A program made the translations under genes and the position numbers. The notes beneath the pieces were generated by a model that saw only the letters and a program-made list of their open reading frames with translations, made no database searches and had not been told where the DNA came from. Of a stretch of 64,000 nucleotides of DNA, positions 17,119-25,449 are shown one piece after another. Each line of letters begins with the position of its first letter. The stretch's first letter is position 1. The DNA lies in assembly GCA_964242735.1 (NCBI GenBank), contig CAXTAK010000003.1, positions 62,001 to 126,000 on the forward strand. The letters are read 5' to 3'. This DNA comes from CADCUY01 sp964242735 (GTDB lineage Bacteria; Actinomycetota; Actinomycetes; Actinomycetales; Quadrisphaeraceae).

Positions 17119-17656
17119 CCGCGGCGAGCCGTGCTCGGATGGCCGCTGGGTCATCGACCCCCGCCGGTGCGCCACGCCGGTCAGCAGCACCGGAGAGCCA
17201 TGCCGCCACCACCACCGGGTCGAGCGGCACCTGCGCCTCCTCACCAGGTCGGGCTGATCCAGCGCAGTACTCCTCCATCCACCTCTGCTCGATCTCGGCG
17301 CTCCCCCCGGGTTCCCGGCGGATGTCGGCCTCGCGCCACGGTGGCTCGCCGTGCGTGAGGATCTCGAGGTCGTAGCCGCTGAGCGCCCCGTACCGGCTGA
17401 CGACGTAGCCGATGGTGTTCAGGTGCGCCTCGTCCAGCTCGACGCCGGCCGTCAGCCGTTCACCGTCCTTCTCGGCACGCCACAGCTGACCCACCACGGG
17501 GCCCATGTCCCACGGCGAGATCGTCTCGGTGAACAGAGGGGCGCCTGACGCACTGAGGCGGTGGCCCTGGCAGGAGTAGAGGAGCCTGTGAAGCTCCTTC
17601 GTCCCTACCCCGGGCAGCCGCCGGCGCAGTTCTGCGGCGATGTCGTGGGCGGACAC
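17111..17656 (-). CDS. Panacea (SocA-type) domain protein, probable antitoxin
   Basis: 181 aa from GTG 17656 (VSAHDIAAELRRRLPGVG); the ATG at 17734 (MAHVFDPNR) would add 26 residues but homology starts at SAHDI. Core motif: KELHRLLYSCQGHRLSASG, PLFTETISPWDMGPVVGQLW, then NTIGYVVSRYGALSGYDLEILTH, the Panacea domain. Panacea proteins are known as antitoxins that neutralise unrelated toxins encoded next door. Here the downstream gene overlaps the stop by 8 nt and is nonsense-interrupted. Autoregulation is possible; no clear operator was found in the 280-bp gap upstream. Confidence 0.82.
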   Translation of the reverse strand: MSAHDIAAELRRRLPGVGTKELHRLLYSCQGHRLSASGAPLFTETISPWDMGPVVGQLWRAEKDGERLTAGVELDEAHLNTIGYVVSRYGALSGYDLEILTHGEPPWREADIRREPGGSAEIEQRWMEEYCAGSARPGEEAQVPLDPVVVAAWLSGAADRRGAPAGVDDPAAIRARLAADA

Positions 17657-17837
17657 GGGCACATCACGAGCGCAGTGCGCCGCCCGTGCCGGGGAGGAGG
17701 GTGGCGGACGATTCGGATCGAACACGTGTGCCATCGTGACATCGTGGTCCGACAGTCGGGCGACGGCGGCACGACGCGCGCCCCGGTGGAGCCGCTCCGA
17801 CGTGGTGGAGTTCGCGGCGCTCCGCCAGGCTGACCGG

Positions 17838-18016
17838 GTGCCGTCTCCCCCCGCCGGCACCACCGGCGACCCCCGCCCGACCTGAGAGCCCTGGTCGGCG
17901 GGCTCGACCCAGCGGAGCTGCGAGCGCTGACCGCCGAGATCGTCGAGCGGATCGGCGTCCCCCCCGGGCCGCAGCAGCGGCCGCCGTCCCGGCTGCGACC
18001 CCGTCGCGAGGAAGCG
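17838..18016 (+). other. Probable N-terminal coding extension of pRiA4b ORF-3 family gene with frame break
   Basis: GTG 17838 opens VPSPPAGTTGDPRP and then stops at TGA 17883. One base later in the frame shared with the gene at 18017 the sequence reads DLRALVGGLDPAELRALTAE and continues in frame into the conserved domain. A single missing base in the C-rich stretch 17871-17881 would join both into one N-terminal extension. Either a sequencing error or a real frameshift. Confidence 0.5.
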
Positions 18017-19330
18017 GTGACGCTGCGGGTGCGCGTGGACCTCACCCACGTCCGGCCACCGTTGTGGCGGCGCCTGGAGCTGGCCTCCGACCTGCCTCTG
18101 CCGGCGATGCACGAGGTGCTGCAGGCGGCGATGGGCTGGAGCGACAGCCGCCTGCACCGCTTCGCCCTCGGCGGGCGGGTCTTCGACCGCGACGTCGAGG
18201 AGTTCCCCACAGCTCTCGACGTCGAGGAGGGCGATGACGGCACCCCGGATGCCGACGCCCGCCTCGACGAGGTGCTCGTCGACGTCGGTGACCAGCTCCA
18301 CCACGCCTACGACTTCGGCGACGGGTGGGAGCACGTCATCCGGGTCGAGACGGTGCTGCCACGGGCGGACGACGCACCAGGGGCCGCCTGCACCGCTGGC
18401 CGGCGCGCCTGCCCACCGGAGGACTGCGGCGGCCCGGGGGGCTACACCGACCTGCTCGACGCCCTGGCCGACCCGGACGCGAGCGACGTCCCGGACGTGC
18501 AGGAGCGCCTGGCGTGGGCGGAGGACCTCCGGCCGGACCACTTCGACGTCGCGGAGGCCGACGCCGCGGTGCGCGCCGCCGCGACCCCCACCCCCGACGT
18601 CGAGGAGCCCGCGCCGCGGGTGGCGGAGCTCCTGCGCCGAGCGGTCGGGCCCGGCCGGCGGGAGCTGTCGATGCTCGTGGCTGACGCGCACCTGGCCGAG
18701 GCGACGCCACGGGACGCCGAGGTCACCGCGGCCCTGGCGCTCCCCCACACCCGCCTGCTCGACCTGGTCGGCGCCGACGGCATCGGGCTCAGCGCGGCGG
18801 GGTACCTGCCGCCCGCGGTGGTCACCGAGCTGCTGGGCGTGGTCGACCCGCACCGGGAGTGGATCGGCGCGGGCGACCGCGAGAGTCTCACCGCGCCGGT
18901 GCTGGCCTTCCGTGAGGGCGCGCAGCAGCTCGGGCTGGTGCGCAAGGTCAAGGGACGGCTGGTGCTCACCCCGCGGGGGCGGGCGCTGCGCCCGGACGCC
19001 GCAGGGCTGCTCACCCACCTCGCCGAGCGGCTGCCGCTGGGGCGCGCGGCGCACGAGCGGGACGCCGAGACGCTGGTGCTCCTGGTCGTCGCGGCGGGCC
19101 ACGACCCGTCCGGTGCGGTGGCGCCCCTGCTCGTGCGGGCCCTGCGCTCGTCGGGGTGGTCGGGCAGCGACGGCGGTGAGGTCGATGCGCGGGTGCTGCG
19201 GCGCGCGGCCGAGGGCACCATCGAGGTGCTCGGGGCGGTGGGGGCCCTCGGCAGCCGCGCCGGGCTGAGCGGTGCGGTGCCCGTCACGCCGGCGTGGCGG
19301 GTGTTCGTGCGGATGGCCCTGTCGAGCTGA
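18017..19330 (+). CDS. Plasmid pRiA4b ORF-3 family protein
   Basis: 437 aa from GTG 18017. The family domain occupies the N-terminal ~190 residues: TLRVRVDLTHVRPPLWRRLE, MHEVLQAAMGWSDSRLHRF, YDFGDGWEHVI and the Cys-containing ACPPEDCGGPGGY. The rest is Ala/Leu-rich and winged-helix-like (APVLAFREGAQQLGLVRKVK, LVLTPRGRALRP). Molecular function is unknown; homologues are common on plasmids and in accessory regions. Diverges from the Panacea antitoxin gene. An upstream coding extension may belong to it (17838-18016). Confidence 0.8.
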   Translation: MTLRVRVDLTHVRPPLWRRLELASDLPLPAMHEVLQAAMGWSDSRLHRFALGGRVFDRDVEEFPTALDVEEGDDGTPDADARLDEVLVDVGDQLHHAYDFGDGWEHVIRVETVLPRADDAPGAACTAGRRACPPEDCGGPGGYTDLLDALADPDASDVPDVQERLAWAEDLRPDHFDVAEADAAVRAAATPTPDVEEPAPRVAELLRRAVGPGRRELSMLVADAHLAEATPRDAEVTAALALPHTRLLDLVGADGIGLSAAGYLPPAVVTELLGVVDPHREWIGAGDRESLTAPVLAFREGAQQLGLVRKVKGRLVLTPRGRALRPDAAGLLTHLAERLPLGRAAHERDAETLVLLVVAAGHDPSGAVAPLLVRALRSSGWSGSDGGEVDARVLRRAAEGTIEVLGAVGALGSRAGLSGAVPVTPAWRVFVRMALSS

Positions 19331-19862
19331 GCGGGGTGCTCGACGCCGTGGACCTCACATCGCTCCCGTCAGCAACGCTCGCGAGGATCCCGCGATCGAC
19401 GGGTGAGGGGGAGCGCTGGTGGTCGCGGCGCGCACCACCGCCAGGCTCGTCACCGAGGGGGCGCCGTTTCGGGGTGGGCTTCCTGGTGGCCGGCATCGTG
19501 CTGCCCTGCCCTCCTCCGTCGGTGTCGGTCTGGCGCGGCTCGGCTCCCGCCGGGTGGTCAGCTCCGCGACGTCGGGGTGCGGTGGGTGGTCGTCCTGGTG
19601 CCAGCGGCCACCACGGCTGGCCACCTGGCGGCGGCACGCTCCGTCGAGCGCCACACGGCCGGCGACGCGCCGCCCCGCGTGGAGTCGGTGCGCGACCGAC
19701 AGCGGCATCCCCGTCGTTCGAGGACCTCGCGCCGGTGCGCGCCGAAGAGGCAGAAGAGGCCGCGGGAGCCCCGGCGCGTGCCGGTGCGGGAGTTCTGCGT
19801 GCTCGGCCGGCTCCGGCTCCGGCTCCGGCTCCGCACCTCACGGGGTTGCCGCGCAGACCGCA
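19331..19862. other. Region without a supported gene
   Basis: About 530 bp. Open frames exist on both strands but none has family similarity, a good RBS or sensible composition. A short hexamer run (ggctcc repeated four times) lies at about 19809-19832. Could be decayed sequence at the end of the accessory segment. Confidence 0.4.
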
Positions 19863-20621
19863 TCACCGCTGCGGCAGCAGGACCGCCAGGTGCTCGGCGG
19901 CGGCGCGCAGCACCGGCACCAGGCGCACGGCGCCGGCGACCGTCGTCCGGTAGGCCGGGCAGGAGACCGCCAGGGCTGCCACGGCGTGCCCCGTGGGCCC
20001 GGGCACCGGCACCGCGACCGAGCGGACGCCCAGCTCGTGCTCCTCGTCCGCGACGGCGAAGCCCTGCGCGCCCACCGCCGCCACCTCCTCGCGGAACCGC
20101 GCCCGCGCGGTGATGGTGCGGGGGGTGATCGGCTCCAGCTCCACCGAGTCGATCAGCCGCTCGCGCACCCGCGGCGCCGCGAGCGCGACGAGCACCTTGC
20201 CCGTCGCCGTGGCGTGCAGGGGGTCGCGGCCACCGGTGCGCGAGCTCACCGCCACCGAGTGCAGCCCCGGCACGTGGTGCACGCACACCTGGTGGCGCCC
20301 GTCGAGCACCGCCATCAGCCCCGCCTCCCCGGTCACCTGTGCCAGCTCGCGCACCACGGGCAGGGCCACCCCGCTGAACCCGCGCTCTGCGGCCACCGCG
20401 GCACCGAGCTGGAACAGGCGAAGGCCCAGGCCGTAGCGCTTGGTGGTCTCGTCGAGGACGACGAAGCCGTCGCGTCGCAGCGAGGCCAGCAGCCGGTGGG
20501 TCGAGGAGAGCGGGTAGCCACTGGCGCGCGAGAGCAACGAGAGGGTGGCGCCCTCACCGCTGTCCCCGAGGAGCCCCAGCAGCCGCGTCGCCTTGCCGAT
20601 CGTGTCGACCTCCACCGTCAT
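19863..20621 (-). CDS. IclR family transcriptional regulator
   Basis: 252 aa. N-terminal winged helix (TIGKATRLLGLLG, LSLLSRASGYPLSSTHRLLASLRRDGFV) and C-terminal GAF-like effector domain (GEAGLMAVLDGRHQVCVHHV, HATATGKVLVAL, GFAVADEEHELGVRSVAVPV). IclR members control catabolic genes with small aromatic or organic acid effectors. No obvious target operon adjoins; the divergent neighbour is a protein kinase gene 93 bp away. ATG start at 20621. Confidence 0.9.
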   Translation of the reverse strand: MTVEVDTIGKATRLLGLLGDSGEGATLSLLSRASGYPLSSTHRLLASLRRDGFVVLDETTKRYGLGLRLFQLGAAVAAERGFSGVALPVVRELAQVTGEAGLMAVLDGRHQVCVHHVPGLHSVAVSSRTGGRDPLHATATGKVLVALAAPRVRERLIDSVELEPITPRTITARARFREEVAAVGAQGFAVADEEHELGVRSVAVPVPGPTGHAVAALAVSCPAYRTTVAGAVRLVPVLRAAAEHLAVLLPQR

Positions 20622-20714
20622 GCGGCGACGCTATCCACGATGCGGCAGGTCGCCGCGGCGCCGCGCCGTGCGGTGCGGGTCGCGGGACCGCGGCGCCGGT
20701 GCTTGCATCGCCGC

Positions 20715-22469
20715 GTGCGCGCAGACCCGCAGGAGCGGCTCATCGGCCGCCGGTACCGGATCGCCGAGCGCCTCGGCGCTGGCGGCATGGGCACGGTGTG
20801 GGCCGGCACCGACGAGCTCCTCGGGCGTCGGGTGGCCCTCAAGGAGGTCGCCCCGCCGCCCGGGCTGACCGCGGACGAGCGCGAGGAGCTCGTGGAGCGC
20901 ACACGGCGCGAGGCCCGCGCGGCGGCGCGCGTGGCGTCACCGGCGGTCATGACCGTCTTCGACGTCCTCGACGACGGTGAGAGCACGTGGTTGGTGCTGG
21001 AGCGCCTGCCACCGCGCAGCCTCGCCGACGTGCTGCGCGAGGAGGGTCCGATGCCTCCGCGCCGGGCCGCCGAGGTCGGGCTCGGCCTCCTGGCAGCGCT
21101 CGAGGCCGCCCACGCGGCGGGGGTGCTGCACCGCGACGTCAAGCCGGCCAACGTCATGCGGGCGGCCGACGGGCGCACCGTGCTCGCCGACTTCGGCATC
21201 GCCCGGTCGCTCGGCGACGCGTCCATCACTCGCACCGGCCTCGTGCTCGGCTCCCCCGCCTACCTCGCGCCGGAGCGCGCCCGTGGCGGCTCGGCGGTCG
21301 AGGCGTCGGACCTGTGGGGCCTGGGCGCCACCCTGTTCACCGCGGTCGAGGGGGCGCCCCCGTTCGGCGGGGGCGACGCGCTCTCGGTGCTGATGTCCCT
21401 GGTCGCGGACGACGTCCCGCCGGCGCCGCACGCCGGTCCGCTGCGGCCGGCCATCGAGGGCCTGCTCGTCAAGGACCCCGCCGAGCGACTGTCCGCCGGG
21501 CAGGTCAGGCCGCTGCTCGAACAGGCCCGTGACAGCCCTGTCGCGGCGCCCCGCACCACGTCGGTGGTCCCCGTCACCGCGCCACCGCCGACGTCCGCGT
21601 CCGCCCCCGCCCCGCAGCCGACGCCCGCCCCGGCACCGCAACGGACCGGTTCGAGCAGCGCACCGACCAGCGCGGCTCTTCGGCCCGCCGGCGCACGGGA
21701 GGTGCGCGGGCGGGGTCGACGGCGCGCCGTCCTGCTGGCGGTGGCCGCCGTGGCGGTGCTGGCCCTGGTGATCGGGGGGCTGGCGGCGCTGCAGGGCTCC
21801 GGCACCCCCGGGGCATCCGCCACGGCGGGGCGGGGGCCCAGCGCCGGTGGCGAGGCGCCACGGGCCGGCTCGCCACCGGTCGACCCGACGAGCGCGGCGG
21901 CGCCCGCACCCCCGACCGAGCCGGCACCGCCGCCCCAGCCGGCACCGCCGCCCGCATCCACCCCCGGCACCGGTGGCGATGAGACGGGTACCTCGAGCGC
22001 GTCGTCCACCGCCGCCGCGCTGGGTGCCGGCACCGCCCTGCCCGCCGGGCTCGTGGAGCACGTGGACGAGACGGGTTTCCGCGTCGGCGTCCCCGAGGGC
22101 TGGACCGCCACGCGGCAGGGGGCCCAGGTGCGCTTCAGCGACCCTTCCTCGTCGGCGCAGCTGCGCATCGACCAGACCGACGAGCCGAAGGGCGACCCGC
22201 TGGCGGACTGGCAGGCCCAGGAGCCCACCGTGGCGGGCCGGCTGGACGGCTACCGGCGCATCGCCATGACCACGGTGGAGGTGCCCTACGCCCGCGCGGC
22301 CGCCGACTGGGAGTTCACCCACGGCCGCGGCACGCACGTGCTCGACCGCAACCTGCTGATCGACGACACGCAGGCCTACGCCCTGTACTGGTCTGCACCG
22401 GAGGCGGCCTGGGAGCAGTCCCGGGCGCTCTTCGACGTCGTCGCCACCACCTTCCAGCCCGCGCCCTGA
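20715..22469 (+). CDS. Membrane-anchored serine/threonine protein kinase
   Basis: 584 aa from GTG 20715. Kinase domain residues ~14-270: Gly loop GAGGMG (21-26), ATP Lys about 43 (VALKEV), catalytic HRDVKPAN near 139, DFG and SPAYLAPE. A Pro/Ala linker follows, then one membrane segment near 337-358 (LLAVAAVAVLALVIGGLAAL), a second Pro-rich linker and an extracellular domain (GLVEHVDETGFRVGVPEGW to ALFDVVATTFQP) resembling the PknH/LpqN-like sensor region. Pkn-type Hanks kinases regulate envelope and growth; ligand unknown. Diverges from the IclR gene. Confidence 0.92.
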   Translation: MRADPQERLIGRRYRIAERLGAGGMGTVWAGTDELLGRRVALKEVAPPPGLTADEREELVERTRREARAAARVASPAVMTVFDVLDDGESTWLVLERLPPRSLADVLREEGPMPPRRAAEVGLGLLAALEAAHAAGVLHRDVKPANVMRAADGRTVLADFGIARSLGDASITRTGLVLGSPAYLAPERARGGSAVEASDLWGLGATLFTAVEGAPPFGGGDALSVLMSLVADDVPPAPHAGPLRPAIEGLLVKDPAERLSAGQVRPLLEQARDSPVAAPRTTSVVPVTAPPPTSASAPAPQPTPAPAPQRTGSSSAPTSAALRPAGAREVRGRGRRRAVLLAVAAVAVLALVIGGLAALQGSGTPGASATAGRGPSAGGEAPRAGSPPVDPTSAAAPAPPTEPAPPPQPAPPPASTPGTGGDETGTSSASSTAAALGAGTALPAGLVEHVDETGFRVGVPEGWTATRQGAQVRFSDPSSSAQLRIDQTDEPKGDPLADWQAQEPTVAGRLDGYRRIAMTTVEVPYARAAADWEFTHGRGTHVLDRNLLIDDTQAYALYWSAPEAAWEQSRALFDVVATTFQPAP

Positions 22470-22626
22470 CCCGCCCCGGAGGTGTCGACCTCCCGTGCCT
22501 CCACGTGGGAACGCCGTCCGGATGTCGGGAACCGCGAGGTCAGGAGCCCGTCGAAGGCCCCCGCGTGTCGGGCGCGGCAGGACGGCGGCCACGCCGGTGA
22601 GCACGGCGCACCGACGAGGAGGACCC

Positions 22627-23298
22627 GTGAGCCAAGACCCGGCACACCTGGCCGCGCTGATCGAGGAGCTCGAGGAGCTCGAGCGGCGCCTGCTGCTGCC
22701 GGGCGTCGACCACGACGACGCGTGGGCGCTGGGCGGACTGCTGGTGCAGCTCGGCCGCGACCGGGGCCTGGCCATCACGGTGGACGTGCGCCGCCACACC
22801 CACCAGCTCTTCCACGCCGCTCTGCCCGGCACCACACCGGACAACGACGCCTGGGTCGAGCGCAAGGCCGCCGTCGTGGTGCGCTTCAACGCCTCCTCCT
22901 ACCTCGTGGGTCGCCGCCTCGCCGCCCGCGGCGCGAGCCCGGGCGTCGGCGACGGGCCGGACCCCGCCCGGTACGCCGCGCACGGCGGCTCGTTCCCCCT
23001 GCGCGTCGCGGGCACCGGGGTGGTCGGCACGGTCACCGTCTCCGGGCTGCCGCAGGCGCAGGACCACGCCCTGGTCGTCGAGGCGCTGGAGGCGTTCCTC
23101 CAGCAGCGGCGTCAGCGGCGTCCGAGGTGCGCACCCCGTCAGGCCCGTGGGCACGGTGGCGAAGGTCGGCTACCCCCGGGGCTGCGCCCCCACCGACCTC
23201 GACCGCGACGCCCCGATCGACGGCCTGGCGCCTCGATCGCGGGCCGAGCTGGCGTGGCGGGCCCTGGAGGAGGGCTAGGACGACGCGTGGCCGTCTGA
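22627..23298 (+). CDS. UPF0303 (heme-degrading-like/GlcG-related) family protein, extended C terminus
   Basis: GTG 22627 with GGAGG in the leader. The family pattern is clear: DDAWALGGLLVQLGRDRG, VDVRRHTHQLFHAALPGTT, DNDAWVERKAAVVVRF, FPLRVAGTGVVGTVTVSGLP. Homologous sequence ends near ALEAFLQQRR (about residue 165), the normal length. The frame then runs on for another ~58 Arg/Pro-rich residues to 23298 that look non-coding. A base error near 23110 or a lost stop would explain this. Function of UPF0303 proteins is unsettled. Confidence 0.72.
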   Translation: MSQDPAHLAALIEELEELERRLLLPGVDHDDAWALGGLLVQLGRDRGLAITVDVRRHTHQLFHAALPGTTPDNDAWVERKAAVVVRFNASSYLVGRRLAARGASPGVGDGPDPARYAAHGGSFPLRVAGTGVVGTVTVSGLPQAQDHALVVEALEAFLQQRRQRRPRCAPRQARGHGGEGRLPPGLRPHRPRPRRPDRRPGASIAGRAGVAGPGGGLGRRVAV

Positions 23299-23430
23299 GG
23301 CGCTGACCGCGCAGGAGGAACGGCGCCACACCGCCGTCCGCTGGGCCGGGACGCGCTCGGTCCCGCTGGACCGTGGTGGGCGGCGGGCGCTGCTCCGACA
23401 GGTCGACTACTCGACTCGGATCCGCGCGTG
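23147..23430 (+). pseudogene. Possible decayed gene fragment
   Basis: The frame from GTG 23147 reads VGTVAKVGYPRGCAPTDLDR and RAELAWRALEEG, then TAG at 23276. It continues as DDAWPSEALTAQEERRHTAVR and beyond. The text looks protein-like on both sides of the stop but I recognise no family, and no start signal is convincing. It overlaps the odd extension of the UPF0303 frame. Confidence 0.25.
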
Positions 23431-23796
23431 GTGGCCGCTGGATCGCGCCAGGGCACCGTCGCGGGTCAGCAGCGGGCAGTCCAACGCCTCGGCCAGGGCG
23501 ACGTACGCGGCGTCGCAGGCGGAGGTGTCGTGCCGCAACTGGAAGGCGCGTCGTCGTAGGGCGTCCTCGAAGGACCAGCGTTCGACGCGCAGGTCCGCGA
23601 AGTCGCTCAGGACGTCCTGAGCGCGGCTCGCACTCAGGTGCCCTCCCAGCGTCAGCCCTCGCACTGCGGACAGCACCTCGTAGTCGATGAGGTCTGGAGC
23701 GTGCAGGTCTCCAGCAGCGAGGTCGGCGCGCAGGGCGTCAGTGCCGGGCAGCGCCGTCAGGGCGTCGACGACAGCGCTGCTGTCCACGACGATCAT
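23407..23796 (-). CDS. vapC: PIN-domain ribonuclease toxin (VapC family)
   Basis: 129 aa. PIN acidic residues: MIVVDSSAVVDAL (first Asp), DYEVLSAVRGL (Glu), DTSACDAAYVALAEALDCPLLTRD (last Asp pair). VapC toxins are Mg-dependent RNases acting on tRNA or rRNA. The start overlaps the antitoxin stop by 4 nt (ATGA), the usual VapBC order with the antitoxin first. Target unknown. Confidence 0.9.
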   Translation of the reverse strand: MIVVDSSAVVDALTALPGTDALRADLAAGDLHAPDLIDYEVLSAVRGLTLGGHLSASRAQDVLSDFADLRVERWSFEDALRRRAFQLRHDTSACDAAYVALAEALDCPLLTRDGALARSSGHHARIRVE

Positions 23797-24056
23797 CCGC
23801 CGGTGACAGGCGATCGCTGCAGCTGCTCCCCACGCTCGGCACGCGCCTGCTGGAGGACCTCCATCGCCGACGTCGTGGCGTGCTCCGCGCGGCGAGCCGC
23901 GCGGAGCAGGACCTCGGCGACCGTGGGCTGAGCCACTTCACGGCCGAGCACCGCGAGCAGGTAGCTGTTCAGGGACTCGCCGCGGGCGGCTGCTCGTGCC
24001 TTGAGCACTCGTCGGGCGTCATCGGGCACGTTCCGGATCTGCAACAGCGAGGTCAC
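23793..24056 (-). CDS. vapB: FitA/VapB-like ribbon-helix-helix antitoxin
   Basis: 87 aa from GTG 24056: VTSLLQIRNVPDDARRVLKA, ARGESLNSYLLAVLGREV is the FitA-type RHH DNA-binding domain. The C-terminal helix (VLLRAARRAEHATTSAMEVL) should block the toxin. Overlaps vapC by 4 nt. VapB-type proteins usually repress their own promoter, expected just upstream at 24057-24150. Confidence 0.85.
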   Translation of the reverse strand: MTSLLQIRNVPDDARRVLKARAAARGESLNSYLLAVLGREVAQPTVAEVLLRAARRAEHATTSAMEVLQQARAERGEQLQRSPVTGG

Positions 24057-24223
24057 TGCCTCACAGCAACTCACTGGTGATGCACAGTGCATGGACCTGT
24101 GTGCCCACACGCCATCGATCACGCGTCGGATCTGGGCGCTGCGCGGCTGGACGAGGCGCTGACCGCTCAGGAAGGCGGCTCGCACCACCGTCGGCGGGGC
24201 GCATGATCCGAGCAGGCAGGTGC
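24057..24223. other. Intergenic, upstream of vapBC
   Basis: 167 bp without a gene. It contains a 20-bp segment at 24153-24172 (gaggcgctgaccgctcagga) that matches 23297-23316 at 19 of 20 positions on the same strand, so near-direct repeats flank the vapBC pair. Confidence 0.5.
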
Positions 24224-24394
24224 TCATGCCCGTCCCCGCGGAGGGACACCGACGACGGTGCGGCCGAGGCACAGCAGCGCGGTGCTCCGCGGTCCGATCT
24301 GCCCGTCGTCGCTGTCGGCGACGAACGTGGCGTCGCGGCCCTCGATCCAGCGGGGGCAACACCGGCCCCGCAGGCCGAAGCGCACCGGTGTCAC
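24224..24394 (-). CDS. Possible small protein, 56 aa
   Basis: Open frame from GTG 24394 whose start overlaps the stop of the upstream Gfo/Idh gene as GTGA. It reads VTPVRFGLRGRCCPRWIEGR, TFVADSDDGQIGPRSTALLC and ends VPPRGRA. The coupling geometry is the only support. Codon composition is ordinary for this genome and no family is recognised. It could be a chance frame at the end of the inositol operon. Confidence 0.3.
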   Translation of the reverse strand: MTPVRFGLRGRCCPRWIEGRDATFVADSDDGQIGPRSTALLCLGRTVVGVPPRGRA

Positions 24395-25449
24395 GACGTC
24401 CCCTCCACGGGAGCTCGTGCCCCCACGGCTTCGAGGGCGGCCTCGAGGGTGGGCACCCGTACCGAGACGCCGCGGACCAGGGACTCAGCCGCCGCGTCGG
24501 CCACCAGCGAAGCGGCGACCGCCTCCTGAGGCGGGCACGGGTTGCTGCGCTCGCCGATCAGGAGGCCGACGAAGGCGGCGAGCTCGTCGCGGTAGGCCTG
24601 CGCGAACCGCTGCGCGAACGTCGTGTGCGGCGTCCCGCCGGGGAAGGCGACGCCGGGCTCTGCCGACCGCACCGCGGTGTGCTCGTCGAGACCCACCACC
24701 AGGGTGCCCGCGGAGCCCTGCACCTCCAGCCGCACGTCGTGGCCGGCCCCGTTGTACCGGGAGGCGGCGACGGTGGCCAGGGTGCCGTCGTCCAGGACGC
24801 ACACGGCCACCGCGGTGTCGACGTCACCGACCGCGCCGATGGCGGGGTCGCCGTTGTTGCTCCCCCGGGCCCACACCTCCACGACCTCGCGTCCGGTGAC
24901 CCACCGCAGGACGTCGAAGTCGTGCACGCTGACGTCACGGAACAGGCCCCCGGAGGTGGCGAGGAAGCCCACCGGCGGCGGGGCGGCGTCGCAGGTGACC
25001 GCGCGCAGGCCGTGCAGCCACCCCAGCTCGCCGCTGCGCACGGCCCGTCGGGCCTCGAGGTAGCCGGGGTCGCAGCGGCGCTGGTGGCCCACCTGCACCA
25101 CCCCACCGCGGGCCGCGACGCGGGCGAGCACCGGCAGCGACGAGGGCACGTCGGGCGCCACCGGCTTCTCGCAGAACACCGGGACGCCGGCGTCGACCGC
25201 GGCGATGATCAGCGCCGGGTGGGCCGGGGTGGGGGCCGCGACCACCAGGCCGTCGACGCCCGCGGCGAGCAGCGCCCCGGCGGACGACGCCGAGGCGGCG
25301 CCCAGCTCTTCCGCGACCCGTGCGGCGGCGCCCGGCAGGGCGTCGGTGATCGTCAGCCGGTCGACGCCGTCGAGGGTGGCGAGGGTGCGCGCGTGCATCG
25401 CCCCGATCCGCCCGGCGCCGACCAGGCCCAGGTGCAGCCCGCCGCTCAC
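24391..25449 (-). CDS. Gfo/Idh/MocA family oxidoreductase (inositol 2-dehydrogenase-like)
   Basis: 352 aa from GTG 25449. N-terminal NAD(P) Rossmann fold LGLVGAGRIGAMHARTL, then the family signature VFCEKPVAPD and active-site segment LFRDVSVHDFDVLRWVTG. It has IolG-like features (VQVGHQRRCDPGY). Expected to oxidise an inositol isomer or related polyol to the keto form. Last main gene of the leftward operon 29456-24391; its start overlaps the upstream stop by 4 nt. One of three such dehydrogenases in the cluster. Confidence 0.85.
   Translation of the reverse strand: MSGGLHLGLVGAGRIGAMHARTLATLDGVDRLTITDALPGAAARVAEELGAASASSAGALLAAGVDGLVVAAPTPAHPALIIAAVDAGVPVFCEKPVAPDVPSSLPVLARVAARGGVVQVGHQRRCDPGYLEARRAVRSGELGWLHGLRAVTCDAAPPPVGFLATSGGLFRDVSVHDFDVLRWVTGREVVEVWARGSNNGDPAIGAVGDVDTAVAVCVLDDGTLATVAASRYNGAGHDVRLEVQGSAGTLVVGLDEHTAVRSAEPGVAFPGGTPHTTFAQRFAQAYRDELAAFVGLLIGERSNPCPPQEAVAASLVADAAAESLVRGVSVRVPTLEAALEAVGARAPVEGTS

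Noticed and set aside
16486..17358. Plus-strand frame with several Cys (zinc-finger-like)
   Set aside because: No RBS, low-complexity, and most of it is antisense of the Panacea-linked pair.
17111..19102. 663-residue minus frame joining the Panacea gene to upstream sequence
   Set aside because: Only the last ~180 residues are Panacea; the rest is antisense of the pRiA4b ORF-3 gene.
19806..19832. ggctcc hexamer run
   Set aside because: Only four units, common in this GC-rich genome; no link to a gene.
19284..19841. Plus/minus frames between the pRiA4b gene and IclR gene
   Set aside because: Composition and codon pattern look non-coding; no family match.
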